Below are positions 1 to 6,223 of a stretch of 33,541 nucleotides of DNA, piece by piece; within the stretch, counting starts at the first letter, position 1; each line of letters opens with the position of its first letter. The position numbers and the translations under genes are program-made. Below the pieces are notes generated by a model that searched no databases, was not told the DNA's origin, and saw only the letters and a list, made by a program, of their open reading frames with translations. This stretch comes from a virus, in the IMG/VR virus record IMGVR_UViG_3300037493_003110, positions 1-33,541 of that record; one strand, written 5' to 3'.

Positions 1-369
1 GGTCGGGGCCCGAGGCGGGACATAAGGGGGGTCCCCCCTCGTCAATCCCAACAACCCCGCTAGGACGCGCCATATCGCGCCCCATACGGTCGCTATGCAC
101 ACCCATGCACACCCCATGCACACCTGTTGATCGCGTGATCATTGACGACTTCCCGGCCGTTTCGAGCGATGCACACCTATGCTCACCACCTCGGCTCATG
201 TAGCGCGTGTGTGTGGCTGTGGTGTGTGGCGTGGCGCGCCACAGCATGGTGGTATCTGTGTGTATGTATATATAGGTGTACATAGGTATCCACATGTCCA
301 GAAGGTGAAGCGAACCGTCACTCTGCGATGGCCACCATCGATGGCCACCTCGATCGAGATGTCCACTGA
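1..369. other. Intergenic region, probable replication origin region
   Basis: No convincing gene lies here. The stretch contains iterated short repeats (95-187, separate entry), a GT-rich tract around 206-285, an AT-rich patch near 260-275 and a copy of CGATGGCCACC repeated at 326-336 and 339-349. A G6-T-C6 palindrome sits at 26-38. The region lies just beyond the 3' end of the VirE-type helicase gene, a common place for an origin in phages that encode their own helicase or initiator. The origin role is inferred from repeats and position only. Confidence 0.5.
95..187. repeat. Iteron-like direct repeats, unit ATGCACACC
   Basis: The nine-base unit ATGCACACC occurs at 95-103, 105-113, 116-124 and 169-177, with a one-mismatch copy ATGCTCACC at 179-187. 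The first three are spaced 10-11 bases apart, about one helical turn. An inverted one-mismatch copy, GGTGTACAT, lies at 275-283 beside the AT-rich patch. Spaced identical repeats beside a helicase gene are typical of initiator-binding iterons. The units are far too short for CRISPR. Confidence 0.6.
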
Positions 370-1875
370 TCATCGCCGCTCCGGTGGGTACCATCGGACG
401 TCCCATGTTCTCTTCCGCTTCTTCCACCCGAGCCGCACGAGGATCGCGCCAGCCCTCATCTGTTCGGCCTTCGATGCCATCCCGATCGGAGTGCTCACAG
501 CCTCGGACAGTATCTCCGCCATCGTCACGCCATTCATGCGGGCGCTGGCGGCCTTCTCATGGAGCCACTGACCGAGCGGCTCATCCCACGGATCGCCCAC
601 TCGGAATGCATCGGCAGCCGCCGCGACCTCGGCGGCGACCTCGGAGGCGAGCCACCATGACTCTCCGGCCTTCCATGCCATGACAGCCTCGGCGAAGAGC
701 TGGTCACGGATGCTGATCATCACATCCGGATCGGCCTTCTCGCATGGAATAGGCCAGTATCGCCGGCTCCCGGTCGAATCGACTAGGAACTCGGCGGCAT
801 TCGTCGTGCCGGCGAAGACGACCTGCCGATCAACCGAGGCGACCCGCCGACCGTGAGAGCGGCGGTAGCTGTCGCGCTGCGACGAGACATACGCCTTGAT
901 CTCGGCGGCGTCTGCCTTGCCCGAGAAGCGGTCGAACTCGGCGATCTCATACAGCCAAACACCGTTTATGACTTGGTATTTGTCCTGTGAATGGTGGAGC
1001 GGGATGTCCGAATCCGAGAACCACGCCGCGTCGGCCATCATCGCCCGGAGCGTCGTGCTCTTCCGGAGGCCCTGCTGACCGATCAGGATCGGCATCGTGT
1101 CGACCTTACACCCCGGAACCATGATCCTCGCGACCATGCTGATCAACCAGGCGCGGCCGATCCGATGTGCTCCGACGGATGGCTCAACCCCGAAGACGTC
1201 GCCGAGCCAGCTATCCATCCGACGTTGACCATCCCATCGCAGCCCGTTCAGGTAGTCTCGGATCGGGTGCGCGTGGTTGCTGTGAGCGACGCCGATCAGT
1301 TGCTCATGGATGGTGGTTGTGGCGTAGTCGAGGCGGTATTCAGCGCTCACCCACTGCTGTGCAACAAGTGCATCGATGTCGGTCAAACTCCGCCACTTGC
1401 CTTCGTCAAAGATCTCTTCATCTGCTCGAAACTCGTTGAACCGAAGTCGACCTCTCCATCGCGAATCGCGAGAAAGAATCACACCGAGGTTGTATGGGTT
1501 CCTGAGCAGTGACGCCGAACCATCCTCACGAATGCGGCCTCGGTGCATATGTTCCACCACCCCCGGCTCTCCGATCGGATCGGGTGTGATCGCCCTCTGA
1601 ATCTGCACGTCGATGCGCGCCGCCCGGTCCTGCGGCGGCTTTCGTTGCGGTCGAACCAGCGGACCTAGGGCACGCCACACCACCGGCACCATCTTCAGCT
1701 CGGCGGTGAGCATCTTCCATGCATGTCGCTCATGCAGATATTCGCAGTCGTCCACGACTCCCGGTGTGGCGATGAAGCTTCTACAAGCCTCCGCATAGTC
1801 CGCCCCTGGAACCCGAATCGCCTCGACAAGTTTGCTCGCGGCTGCGAGAGCCACGTCGCCCGGTGCTATGTCCAT
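370..1875 (-). CDS. VirE-type replicative helicase/ATPase
   Basis: A 501-residue protein of the virulence-associated E family, P-loop ATPases that phages and mobile elements use as replication helicases, often paired with a primase. Visible motifs: Walker A GQQGLRKST at residues 266-274, a Walker B-like strand ending in E-F-D near 306-315, sensor-1-like VVFAGTTNAAEFL near 352-364 and the family signature STGSRRYWP near 367-375, which holds a likely arginine finger. The N-terminal third has no recognisable primase motif, so priming may come from the host. The start is ATG at 1875, preceded by GGGAG. It is the last gene of the left operon and sits next to the iterons, consistent with action at that origin. 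Family assignment is firm; the exact biochemical role is inferred. Confidence 0.9.
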   Translation of the reverse strand: MDIAPGDVALAAASKLVEAIRVPGADYAEACRSFIATPGVVDDCEYLHERHAWKMLTAELKMVPVVWRALGPLVRPQRKPPQDRAARIDVQIQRAITPDPIGEPGVVEHMHRGRIREDGSASLLRNPYNLGVILSRDSRWRGRLRFNEFRADEEIFDEGKWRSLTDIDALVAQQWVSAEYRLDYATTTIHEQLIGVAHSNHAHPIRDYLNGLRWDGQRRMDSWLGDVFGVEPSVGAHRIGRAWLISMVARIMVPGCKVDTMPILIGQQGLRKSTTLRAMMADAAWFSDSDIPLHHSQDKYQVINGVWLYEIAEFDRFSGKADAAEIKAYVSSQRDSYRRSHGRRVASVDRQVVFAGTTNAAEFLVDSTGSRRYWPIPCEKADPDVMISIRDQLFAEAVMAWKAGESWWLASEVAAEVAAAADAFRVGDPWDEPLGQWLHEKAASARMNGVTMAEILSEAVSTPIGMASKAEQMRAGAILVRLGWKKRKRTWDVRWYPPERR

Positions 1876-1908
1876 GCTATCTCCCGGTCAAGTTCCACCC
1901 GGAGAGCA

Positions 1909-1927
1909 CCGCCCCGTGATGGGGCGG
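1909..1927. other. GC stem-loop between membrane protein and helicase genes
   Basis: CCGCCCC at 1909-1915 and GGGGCGG at 1921-1927 form a perfect seven-pair stem with a five-base loop. It lies in the 89-base gap between the membrane protein gene and the helicase gene. No T-tract follows on either strand, so it is not a textbook terminator. It could tune transcription or RNA stability ahead of the helicase gene. Confidence 0.45.
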
Positions 1928-1964
1928 CGCGGTCGGATTGCAAGCCCGACGCCGGGAGGCACAC

Positions 1965-2261
1965 CTAGTCTACTACCGGGGTCGGCGCGTGTCCAGTCTG
2001 AGCCTCGATGCCGAGCCCGCTAAACGAGAACGAACGCCCCCAATACAGCGCCGCGCCGATGAGCGTGAGGGCCACGACCATGACGACCGCCGCGATGACC
2101 TGACGCGCCATCGCGCGGCGATCGTCTCGAGCACGATCCTCGGCGGCCAGCTCGATCCGTCGTTGTTCTAGAAGAAGCTTCTGTTTCTCGACCGCCATGG
2201 TATTCTTTCCGGTCGGTCGGTTTCGGTGTCCTGGGTCGGTCTGATCGTGGTCGTAGCTCAT
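1965..2261 (-). CDS. Small single-pass membrane protein
   Basis: A 98-residue protein with a charged N-terminal half rich in Glu, Arg and Gln, predicted helical, then one hydrophobic segment near residues 53-75 (core AAVVMVVALTLIGAALYWG) and a short polar tail. The ATG at 2261 was chosen because AGGAG lies seven bases upstream. The ATG at 2279 has no such site, while an internal ATG at 2198 preceded by GGAAAG is an alternative. The function is not recognised. It lies among early replication genes, so a lysis role is less likely than a membrane-associated early function. Confidence 0.65.
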   Translation of the reverse strand: MSYDHDQTDPGHRNRPTGKNTMAVEKQKLLLEQRRIELAAEDRARDDRRAMARQVIAAVVMVVALTLIGAALYWGRSFSFSGLGIEAQTGHAPTPVVD

Positions 2262-2313
2262 GGTATCTCCTGACACCATGCTACCGCGTCAGGGCCGGAT
2301 GTTCATGGCCAGA

Positions 2314-2709
2314 TCACGGCGCCGCCTCCAGCGCGGCGACGAGGGCGCCTGCTTCGGTGTCGGCGTCTCCGAGTAGGCACGAAAACCACGCCTTCGGGCC
2401 TTCAGCTTGTCGTTTTGCGTCCCATTCGTGGGACACGACGCCCCATTCGACCGAATCGTAGCCCCCATAGTCGCACAGGTACGCACGCGGATCGCCCCAC
2501 GCCTGCCGCACCAACACGAGCAGGCACCCGAGCGTCGCGGGGTCGGTGAGGTCGGGGAGCGCGCCCGACCACTCTCCCGTGAGCGCGGGCGTAGACTCCT
2601 CCGCGCGGAACCATGCCGCAGGCAAGTTGCGCCGCCCCACGGCCCGCATCCCCGAAAGCCAGCGCCACCCCTTGCAGGCGACGGCGCGGCGTGCGAGTTC
2701 CTCACTCAT
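2314..2709 (-). CDS. Hypothetical protein, first tandem paralogue
   Basis: A 131-residue protein. It begins with LARRAVACKGWRWLSGM, contains the motif DLTDPATLGCLLVLVRQAWGDP mid-protein and ends GALVAALEAAP. From memory, this arrangement is common in small phage proteins of unknown function. It is a relative of the gene at 2915-3235, which has the same WRWxSGM, LxDPATxG and ALVAALEAAP blocks. The start overlaps the upstream stop by ATGA. Confidence 0.75.
   Translation of the reverse strand: MSEELARRAVACKGWRWLSGMRAVGRRNLPAAWFRAEESTPALTGEWSGALPDLTDPATLGCLLVLVRQAWGDPRAYLCDYGGYDSVEWGVVSHEWDAKRQAEGPKAWFSCLLGDADTEAGALVAALEAAP
2318..2346. repeat. 29-base direct repeat, copy 1
   Basis: The 29 bases at 2318-2346 are repeated exactly at 2919-2947. 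Both copies encode the C-terminal LVAALEAAP end of the two paralogous proteins. Exact conservation at DNA level while the protein middles have diverged suggests recent duplication or gene conversion at this end. Confidence 0.75.
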
Positions 2710-2918
2710 TCTCCCTCCACTTTCAAGTGATCGCCGGATTCGATGCGGTCGGCCATGAGCAGCAACAGGCCCCGATCGGCTGGCGACAACATGTGCTCAC
2801 CTCGCTCAATAGCGTCTGCTACCGGCCCATATCCGGCCCTCCCGCGAATATACGCCACGATCGCCGCGCGTTCGTTCGCGCGCGCCCGCTCTACCTCAGC
2901 GCGCTGTGCGAGTGTCAT
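2706..2918 (-). CDS. Small hypothetical protein
   Basis: A 70-residue, mostly helical, charged protein lying between the two paralogues. It starts MTLAQRAE, almost the same as the MTLAQRAV start of the upstream gene, and the 15 bases covering the start codon and preceding codons are shared (2904-2918 and 3221-3235). Both ends overlap neighbours by ATGA. No function is recognised. Confidence 0.65.
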   Translation of the reverse strand: MTLAQRAEVERARANERAAIVAYIRGRAGYGPVADAIERGEHMLSPADRGLLLLMADRIESGDHLKVEGE

Positions 2919-3235
2919 GGCGCCGCCTCCAGCGCGGCGACGAGGGCCTCTTCCATGGTCGGCCCCACGAACCGCGCTCCATCATACGGCCCTGACAGCC
3001 AGCACCATCCGACCTCCGGCACCGGCGCCAGGTGGCCGAGCGGCTCACGACGCGCGCCTCGGAGCTGCGCGATCATGCCGCCGATCGTCGCAGGATCTCG
3101 CAGCTCCGGGACCGCTGCCGAGCTAGGCACCTCTCCGACGTGATTGTACCTGTAGGTGCGGTCGCCGTCATGCACGAGCATCCCGCTGACCCAGCGCCAG
3201 GCCGACGCGCGCACCGCTCTCTGTGCGAGTGTCAT
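2915..3235 (-). CDS. Hypothetical protein, second tandem paralogue
   Basis: A 106-residue protein with WRWVSGM near the N-terminus, LRDPATIGGMIAQL in the middle and EALVAALEAAP at the end, matching the 2314-2709 protein block by block. The start was set at the ATG at 3235 (MTLAQRAV) because it overlaps the upstream TGA as ATGA; the longer in-frame extension would run deep into the preceding gene. The function is unknown. Duplication is supported by the shared 29-base segment. Confidence 0.75.
   Translation of the reverse strand: MTLAQRAVRASAWRWVSGMLVHDGDRTYRYNHVGEVPSSAAVPELRDPATIGGMIAQLRGARREPLGHLAPVPEVGWCWLSGPYDGARFVGPTMEEALVAALEAAP
2919..2947. repeat. 29-base direct repeat, copy 2
   Basis: Exact copy of 2318-2346. 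It covers the last codons of the second paralogue, directly before the start of the 70-residue gene. Confidence 0.75.
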
Positions 3236-3480
3236 CGCTCCACCTCGATCGCGAGGTCGACGGCCGCTCGACGAACCACGATCTGCTCCGAGCACGGTCG
3301 GATGTCGTACCGCCTCGCTAGGGTCGTCGCCGACCACCGGGCATCCGACCCGATGGACTGGACCTCGTCGCAGACCAGCTCATCGGAGCCGACCCACACG
3401 ATCCTCGCGGTCACTGACAGCCATTCGCCGATCACCATAAAGTATCGATGCCCCACGATGTAGGGCGTTTCTCCGGTCAT
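3232..3480 (-). CDS. Small hypothetical protein
   Basis: An 82-residue protein, probably beta-rich at its start (YIVGHRYFMVIGEWLSVTAR). The layout of a GxxYF start followed by a GxxxxV.........EL strand recalls small phage proteins of unknown function, a weak resemblance only. GGGAGG precedes the ATG at 3480, which overlaps the resolvase stop as ATGA. Confidence 0.65.
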   Translation of the reverse strand: MTGETPYIVGHRYFMVIGEWLSVTARIVWVGSDELVCDEVQSIGSDARWSATTLARRYDIRPCSEQIVVRRAAVDLAIEVER

Positions 3481-3944
3481 CCTCGCCTCCCGATCTCACG
3501 TGCGGTCGCGACTGCGACCCAGTGTGCATCTGCCTCGTCGTCCGTCTCGCAGCGGTGGCCCCAACGGGACATCACCGCCGCGATCATCTCATCCTTCCCC
3601 GCGTTTCCCTTGCCGGTTGCTATGCGCTTGATCGTCCCGACCGGGATCGACGTGTAGGGCGTGCCGTGTGCCTCAGCGACGTGCTGAATGACGCCCACGA
3701 TCGCGCCATAGACATGTGCCGCGTCGGTGCCGGCATGTCGCCGCACCTCTTCGTACCCGATGGCCTCGATCTGGTGCGCGCCCAGGATGACCTGGAGGCT
3801 GTGCTGGAGTCGGAGCCATCCGACGCCCGCCCCCTCCCACCGAGACCGCACCGAGAGATCCCAAGCGCCCGAGCCGACGCGCCGGTCCCCTTCGCCGATG
3901 ATCGCCCACCCGCACGAAAGGCCGGGATCGATTCCGAGGATCAT
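3477..3944 (-). CDS. RuvC-like Holliday junction resolvase
   Basis: A 155-residue RNase H-fold nuclease of the RuvC type. Visible features: MILGIDPGLSCGWA at the N-terminus with the first catalytic Asp, a Glu in YEEVRRH about a third of the way in, GTIKRIATGKGNAGKDEM, and DDEADAHWVAVA near the C-terminus with the last catalytic acidic residues. Such enzymes cut branched DNA so replicated phage DNA can be packaged. Length fits phage RuvC-like enzymes, slightly shorter than bacterial RuvC. The start at 3944 was chosen because it overlaps the methyltransferase stop as ATGA, rather than the ATG eight codons upstream. Confidence 0.88.
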   Translation of the reverse strand: MILGIDPGLSCGWAIIGEGDRRVGSGAWDLSVRSRWEGAGVGWLRLQHSLQVILGAHQIEAIGYEEVRRHAGTDAAHVYGAIVGVIQHVAEAHGTPYTSIPVGTIKRIATGKGNAGKDEMIAAVMSRWGHRCETDDEADAHWVAVATAREIGRRG

Positions 3945-4813
3945 AGTCCCTCCATCAGAGTTCGCCACGCAAGCGCCGCCACCGCTGGAACTTGTCCGTT
4001 TCCAAGGGCTCTAAGTCGGTCCACCCTAGAGGCCACCCCATGAGCCACTCGACCCACGTTGGGTTCAGCGGCCCACCAACTGCATTCGGCAATTGCTCGC
4101 CTTTCTTGTTCCCTCCTCGGTCGTGGTAGGTTTTTTTGTTTGGGTGCCTGTAATCTCTCGCCGCTGGTGTTGGCCATTTCTTTACAAGCGGAGCTATAGG
4201 GGTCAATGTCCCAATCTTCGACGCTTGGACACTCGCAGTCGTATGCGTGCTGGTCGTGCAGGTTGCACCACCATTCGTCGCAACATAAACATTGCTCCCA
4301 TATGGTGCGATCTCCTGTTTCATCGACGCCGACGATCCAGATCCGCTGTCGATGGTGCGGCGCCCCGACGTCTGCCGCTCCCAGAGTACCCCAAGTCGAA
4401 GCATACCCCAACGAGGCAAGGTCACCGATGACGTCGGTAAGTCCTCGCTGAATAAGCATTGGTGAGTTTTCCACGAACACGTAGCGCGGTCGTACTTCGT
4501 CAATGATTCTCGCCATTTCTCGCCACAGTCCGCTGCGTTCTCCGTCGATGCCGGCGCCCTTTCCGGCGACGGAGATATCCTGGCAAGGGAATCCGCCAGA
4601 AACCACGTCAATACGTCCGCGCCATGCTGTTCCGTCAAAGGTGCATACGTCATCCCAGATCGGGAACGGCGCGAGGCTTCCGTCGTTTTGACGTGCGATG
4701 AGTACCCCGGCGGCGTAGGGGTCACGTTCGACAGCGCAAACGGTTCGCCATCCGAGGAGGTGGCCTCCGAGTATGCCGCCGCCAGCGCCCGCGAATAGAG
4801 CCAGCTCATTCAC
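3941..4813 (-). CDS. DNA (cytosine-5) methyltransferase
   Basis: A 290-residue C5 cytosine methyltransferase with motif order intact: FAGAGGG (residues 7-13, SAM binding), ERDPYA (29-34), GGFPCQDIS (73-81, catalytic Cys77), ENS in place of the usual ENV (115-117), QRIWIVG (156-162) and RVDRLRALGNGQVP (263-276). A cysteine/histidine cluster at 175-195 sits in the expected target-recognition region. The start is GTG at 4813, four bases into the upstream stop (GTGA), with GGGAGGAAAC just ahead. It probably methylates phage DNA to evade restriction. The gene is overlapped for nearly all its length by another open frame (3955-4809). Confidence 0.93.
   Translation of the reverse strand: MNELALFAGAGGGILGGHLLGWRTVCAVERDPYAAGVLIARQNDGSLAPFPIWDDVCTFDGTAWRGRIDVVSGGFPCQDISVAGKGAGIDGERSGLWREMARIIDEVRPRYVFVENSPMLIQRGLTDVIGDLASLGYASTWGTLGAADVGAPHHRQRIWIVGVDETGDRTIWEQCLCCDEWWCNLHDQHAYDCECPSVEDWDIDPYSSACKEMANTSGERLQAPKQKNLPRPRREQERRAIAECSWWAAEPNVGRVAHGVASRVDRLRALGNGQVPAVAALAWRTLMEGL
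3955..4809 (-). CDS. Overlapping reading frame inside the cytosine methyltransferase gene
   Basis: A 284-codon frame, shifted relative to the methyltransferase, runs from ATG 4809, four bases after the methyltransferase GTG, to a stop 14 bases before its stop. Both starts can use the same GGGAGG site. The product does not look like random shadow: it has MSWLYSRALAAAYSE at the start, a Trp/Cys-containing middle (CGEKWRESLTKYDRATCSW), KKWPTPAARDYR near 211-221 and LNPTWVEWLMGWPLGWTDL near 248-266. From memory, proteins with these blocks recur in phage and bacterial genomes as hypothetical proteins, which would mean true dual coding. The function is unknown. Expression cannot be shown here. Confidence 0.6.
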   Translation of the reverse strand: MSWLYSRALAAAYSEATSSDGEPFALSNVTPTPPGYSSHVKTTEASRRSRSGMTYAPLTEQHGADVLTWFLADSLARISPSPERAPASTENAADCGEKWRESLTKYDRATCSWKTHQCLFSEDLPTSSVTLPRWGMLRLGVLWERQTSGRRTIDSGSGSSASMKQEIAPYGSNVYVATNGGATCTTSTHTTASVQASKIGTLTPIAPLVKKWPTPAARDYRHPNKKTYHDRGGNKKGEQLPNAVGGPLNPTWVEWLMGWPLGWTDLEPLETDKFQRWRRLRGEL

Positions 4814-5019
4814 GTTTCCTCCCGTCGCTTGAACGCTTGATACTCGGCCTCGAAACACCCGCATAGGCGCCCGATATGCGCCTCATACGACTCGCCGCAC
4901 GATCGACACCGACGAATCCGAGGCGGCGGTGTGGTGTCGCCGGGGATGTACTTGATCCGAGTTCGGCCCTTGACTATCGCGGTCTCGACCTTCGGTCCCG
5001 AGCTGTACTTCCGGTTCAT
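4810..5019 (-). CDS. Small zinc-ribbon-like protein
   Basis: A 69-residue basic protein with a likely zinc-binding knuckle, CRSCGESYEAHIGRLCGC, at about residues 38-55. Small zinc proteins like this often bind nucleic acid or protein, but the role is not recognised. AGGAGG precedes the ATG at 5019, which overlaps the upstream stop. Its own stop overlaps the methyltransferase GTG, so the two are probably translationally coupled. Confidence 0.72.
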   Translation of the reverse strand: MNRKYSSGPKVETAIVKGRTRIKYIPGDTTPPPRIRRCRSCGESYEAHIGRLCGCFEAEYQAFKRREET

Positions 5020-5285
5020 CGCCGCCTCCTGGCGACGTCGCGATACACTCGCTCGCCGCGCTCGACCCAGGCTTGCGCGTCCTCGGCGGCCTCCTCCTGC
5101 CAGCCTAGCCGGCCCCAGATCTCGATCCTCTCATCGCCGGCGTACCAGTGACGCTCGGGACCGAGGGGCCGGATGACCGCCCCACGCTCATCGCCATCGA
5201 TGACGATGGAGTCGCCTCGGATGACGCCCCTCACCCCGAGCTCGACGAGCCGGCGCACGATCTGGCTGATATCAGGATGAAACAC
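5016..5285 (-). CDS. Small hypothetical protein
   Basis: About 89 residues from a GTG at 5285, preceded by GGAGGG, overlapping the end of the upstream gene by 14 bases. An ATG at 5324 would give 102 residues but has a poor ribosome site and a larger overlap. The sequence has an N-terminal helix (ISQIVRRLVELGV), a beta-like segment (GVIRGDSIVIDG) and a charged helical C-terminus. No family is recognised. Confidence 0.65.
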   Translation of the reverse strand: MFHPDISQIVRRLVELGVRGVIRGDSIVIDGDERGAVIRPLGPERHWYAGDERIEIWGRLGWQEEAAEDAQAWVERGERVYRDVARRRR

Positions 5286-5532
5286 GCGCCCTCCATGCGG
5301 TGAACCAGCGTTTATACTGCTCATTCGAGCGACTCAGGCTGATGAACCTCGCCGCGAACACGAGGTCGACCGGCCGGTGACTCTCGCGCCGGCCATGCCT
5401 CACGTCGGCGAGCTCGCGCACGAGGGAATCAAACGCCGCGCGGTCTCCATCCCCGAGGGCGAGCCATGCGTCGGCGAGCTCGCGATAGTCGCGCCGGAGC
5501 ACCTCGACAGGGACTGACTTGTCGACTCTCAT
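5272..5532 (-). CDS. Small hypothetical helical protein
   Basis: An 86-residue protein, mostly alpha-helical by eye and rich in Arg, Asp and Ala, with no motif recognised. The start ATG 5532 overlaps the upstream stop as ATGA. It is part of the continuous early leftward operon. Confidence 0.65.
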   Translation of the reverse strand: MRVDKSVPVEVLRRDYRELADAWLALGDGDRAAFDSLVRELADVRHGRRESHRPVDLVFAARFISLSRSNEQYKRWFTAWRARVSS

Positions 5533-5666
5533 GCCTCACCTACCAGAAACCAGCTCGGACCCTGATAGGCCCAGATGATCATGGCCGCGAGCAGCGCGCG
5601 ATCGTCGCCGCCCTGATATCGCTCCACGGCTGCATATGACAGCCGGATCACGTCTCTAAGGGTCAT
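5529..5666 (-). CDS. Very small hypothetical protein
   Basis: A 45-residue frame beginning MTLRDVIRLSYAAVERYQGG. The start at 5666 overlaps the QueC stop as ATGA, and its stop overlaps the next start the same way; that perfect chaining is the main evidence that it is real. The function is unknown. Confidence 0.6.
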   Translation of the reverse strand: MTLRDVIRLSYAAVERYQGGDDRALLAAMIIWAYQGPSWFLVGEA

Positions 5667-6223
5667 CGTGCGCCTCGCGAGACACATGAAGCGCAGGCGC
5701 CACACGGAACACCGCCGCGGGGTTGATAGCAGGACCAACACCCATCCAGTATCTTGAACGCGGCGGCCTCGGCGATGACCTCCGGCTTAGTGGTATCCAG
5801 CAACGGCGCGCGGACGTCGACGCCATAGGCGCGACGACAAAGATCGCCGACGGCGCCGACAAACTCCGGGCGGCAGTCGGTGTAATCCTTCGCGTCGTCG
5901 CCGATCGCGCCAAACTGCACCTCGCGGACCCCGTTCTCGGCGGCGTAGTTGACCGCCCACGCGATCAATGCAAGGTTGCGCCCAGCCATCACCCGTGGGC
6001 CCGCGACACCCACGCCAATCGCCATTGACCCACGCAGCGGGCAACCGAGCTCAACGACCGGCACGCCGAATCGCTCGCCCCAAAGCAGCACCGCGCGGCG
6101 CTCTTCGTCCACAGCCGGCTGGCCAAAGGCAATGAAAACAACGGAGTGCAGTCGTTTCTCACGAAGCGCGCGCATGGCGAGCACCGTGGAATCGACGCCA
6201 CCCGAGCACAGGACGACAATCAT
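5663..6223 (-). CDS. queC: 7-cyano-7-deazaguanine synthase (QueC)
   Basis: A 186-residue ATP-dependent enzyme converting 7-carboxy-7-deazaguanine (CDG) and ammonia to preQ0. It has the PP-loop SGGVDST at residues 7-13, the family segment DYTDCRPEF near 113-121, and zinc ligands Cys165, Cys174, Cys177 and Cys180 in CWSCYQP...PCGACASC. It is shorter than the usual bacterial 220 or so residues. It overlaps the DpdA-like gene by ATGA, so both are probably made together. Phage QueC normally supplies preQ0 for insertion into phage DNA. No FolE, QueD or QueE is seen, so CDG must come from the host. Family assignment is strong; the DNA-modification role follows from the neighbour. Confidence 0.93.
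   Translation of the reverse strand: MIVVLCSGGVDSTVLAMRALREKRLHSVVFIAFGQPAVDEERRAVLLWGERFGVPVVELGCPLRGSMAIGVGVAGPRVMAGRNLALIAWAVNYAAENGVREVQFGAIGDDAKDYTDCRPEFVGAVGDLCRRAYGVDVRAPLLDTTKPEVIAEAAAFKILDGCWSCYQPRGGVPCGACASCVSRGAR

Noticed and set aside
26-38. G6-T-C6 palindrome considered as a transcription terminator
   Set aside because: The loop would be one to three bases and there is no T-tract; it may be fortuitous in GC-rich DNA or mark an end of the molecule.
95-187. Repeats considered as a CRISPR array
   Set aside because: Unit is nine bases with irregular short spacing; there are no spacers of constant length and no cas genes.
5529-5741. Longer 70-residue version of the 45-residue gene
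   Set aside because: The extension overlaps queC by 79 bases, while the start at 5666 makes an ATGA junction like its neighbours.
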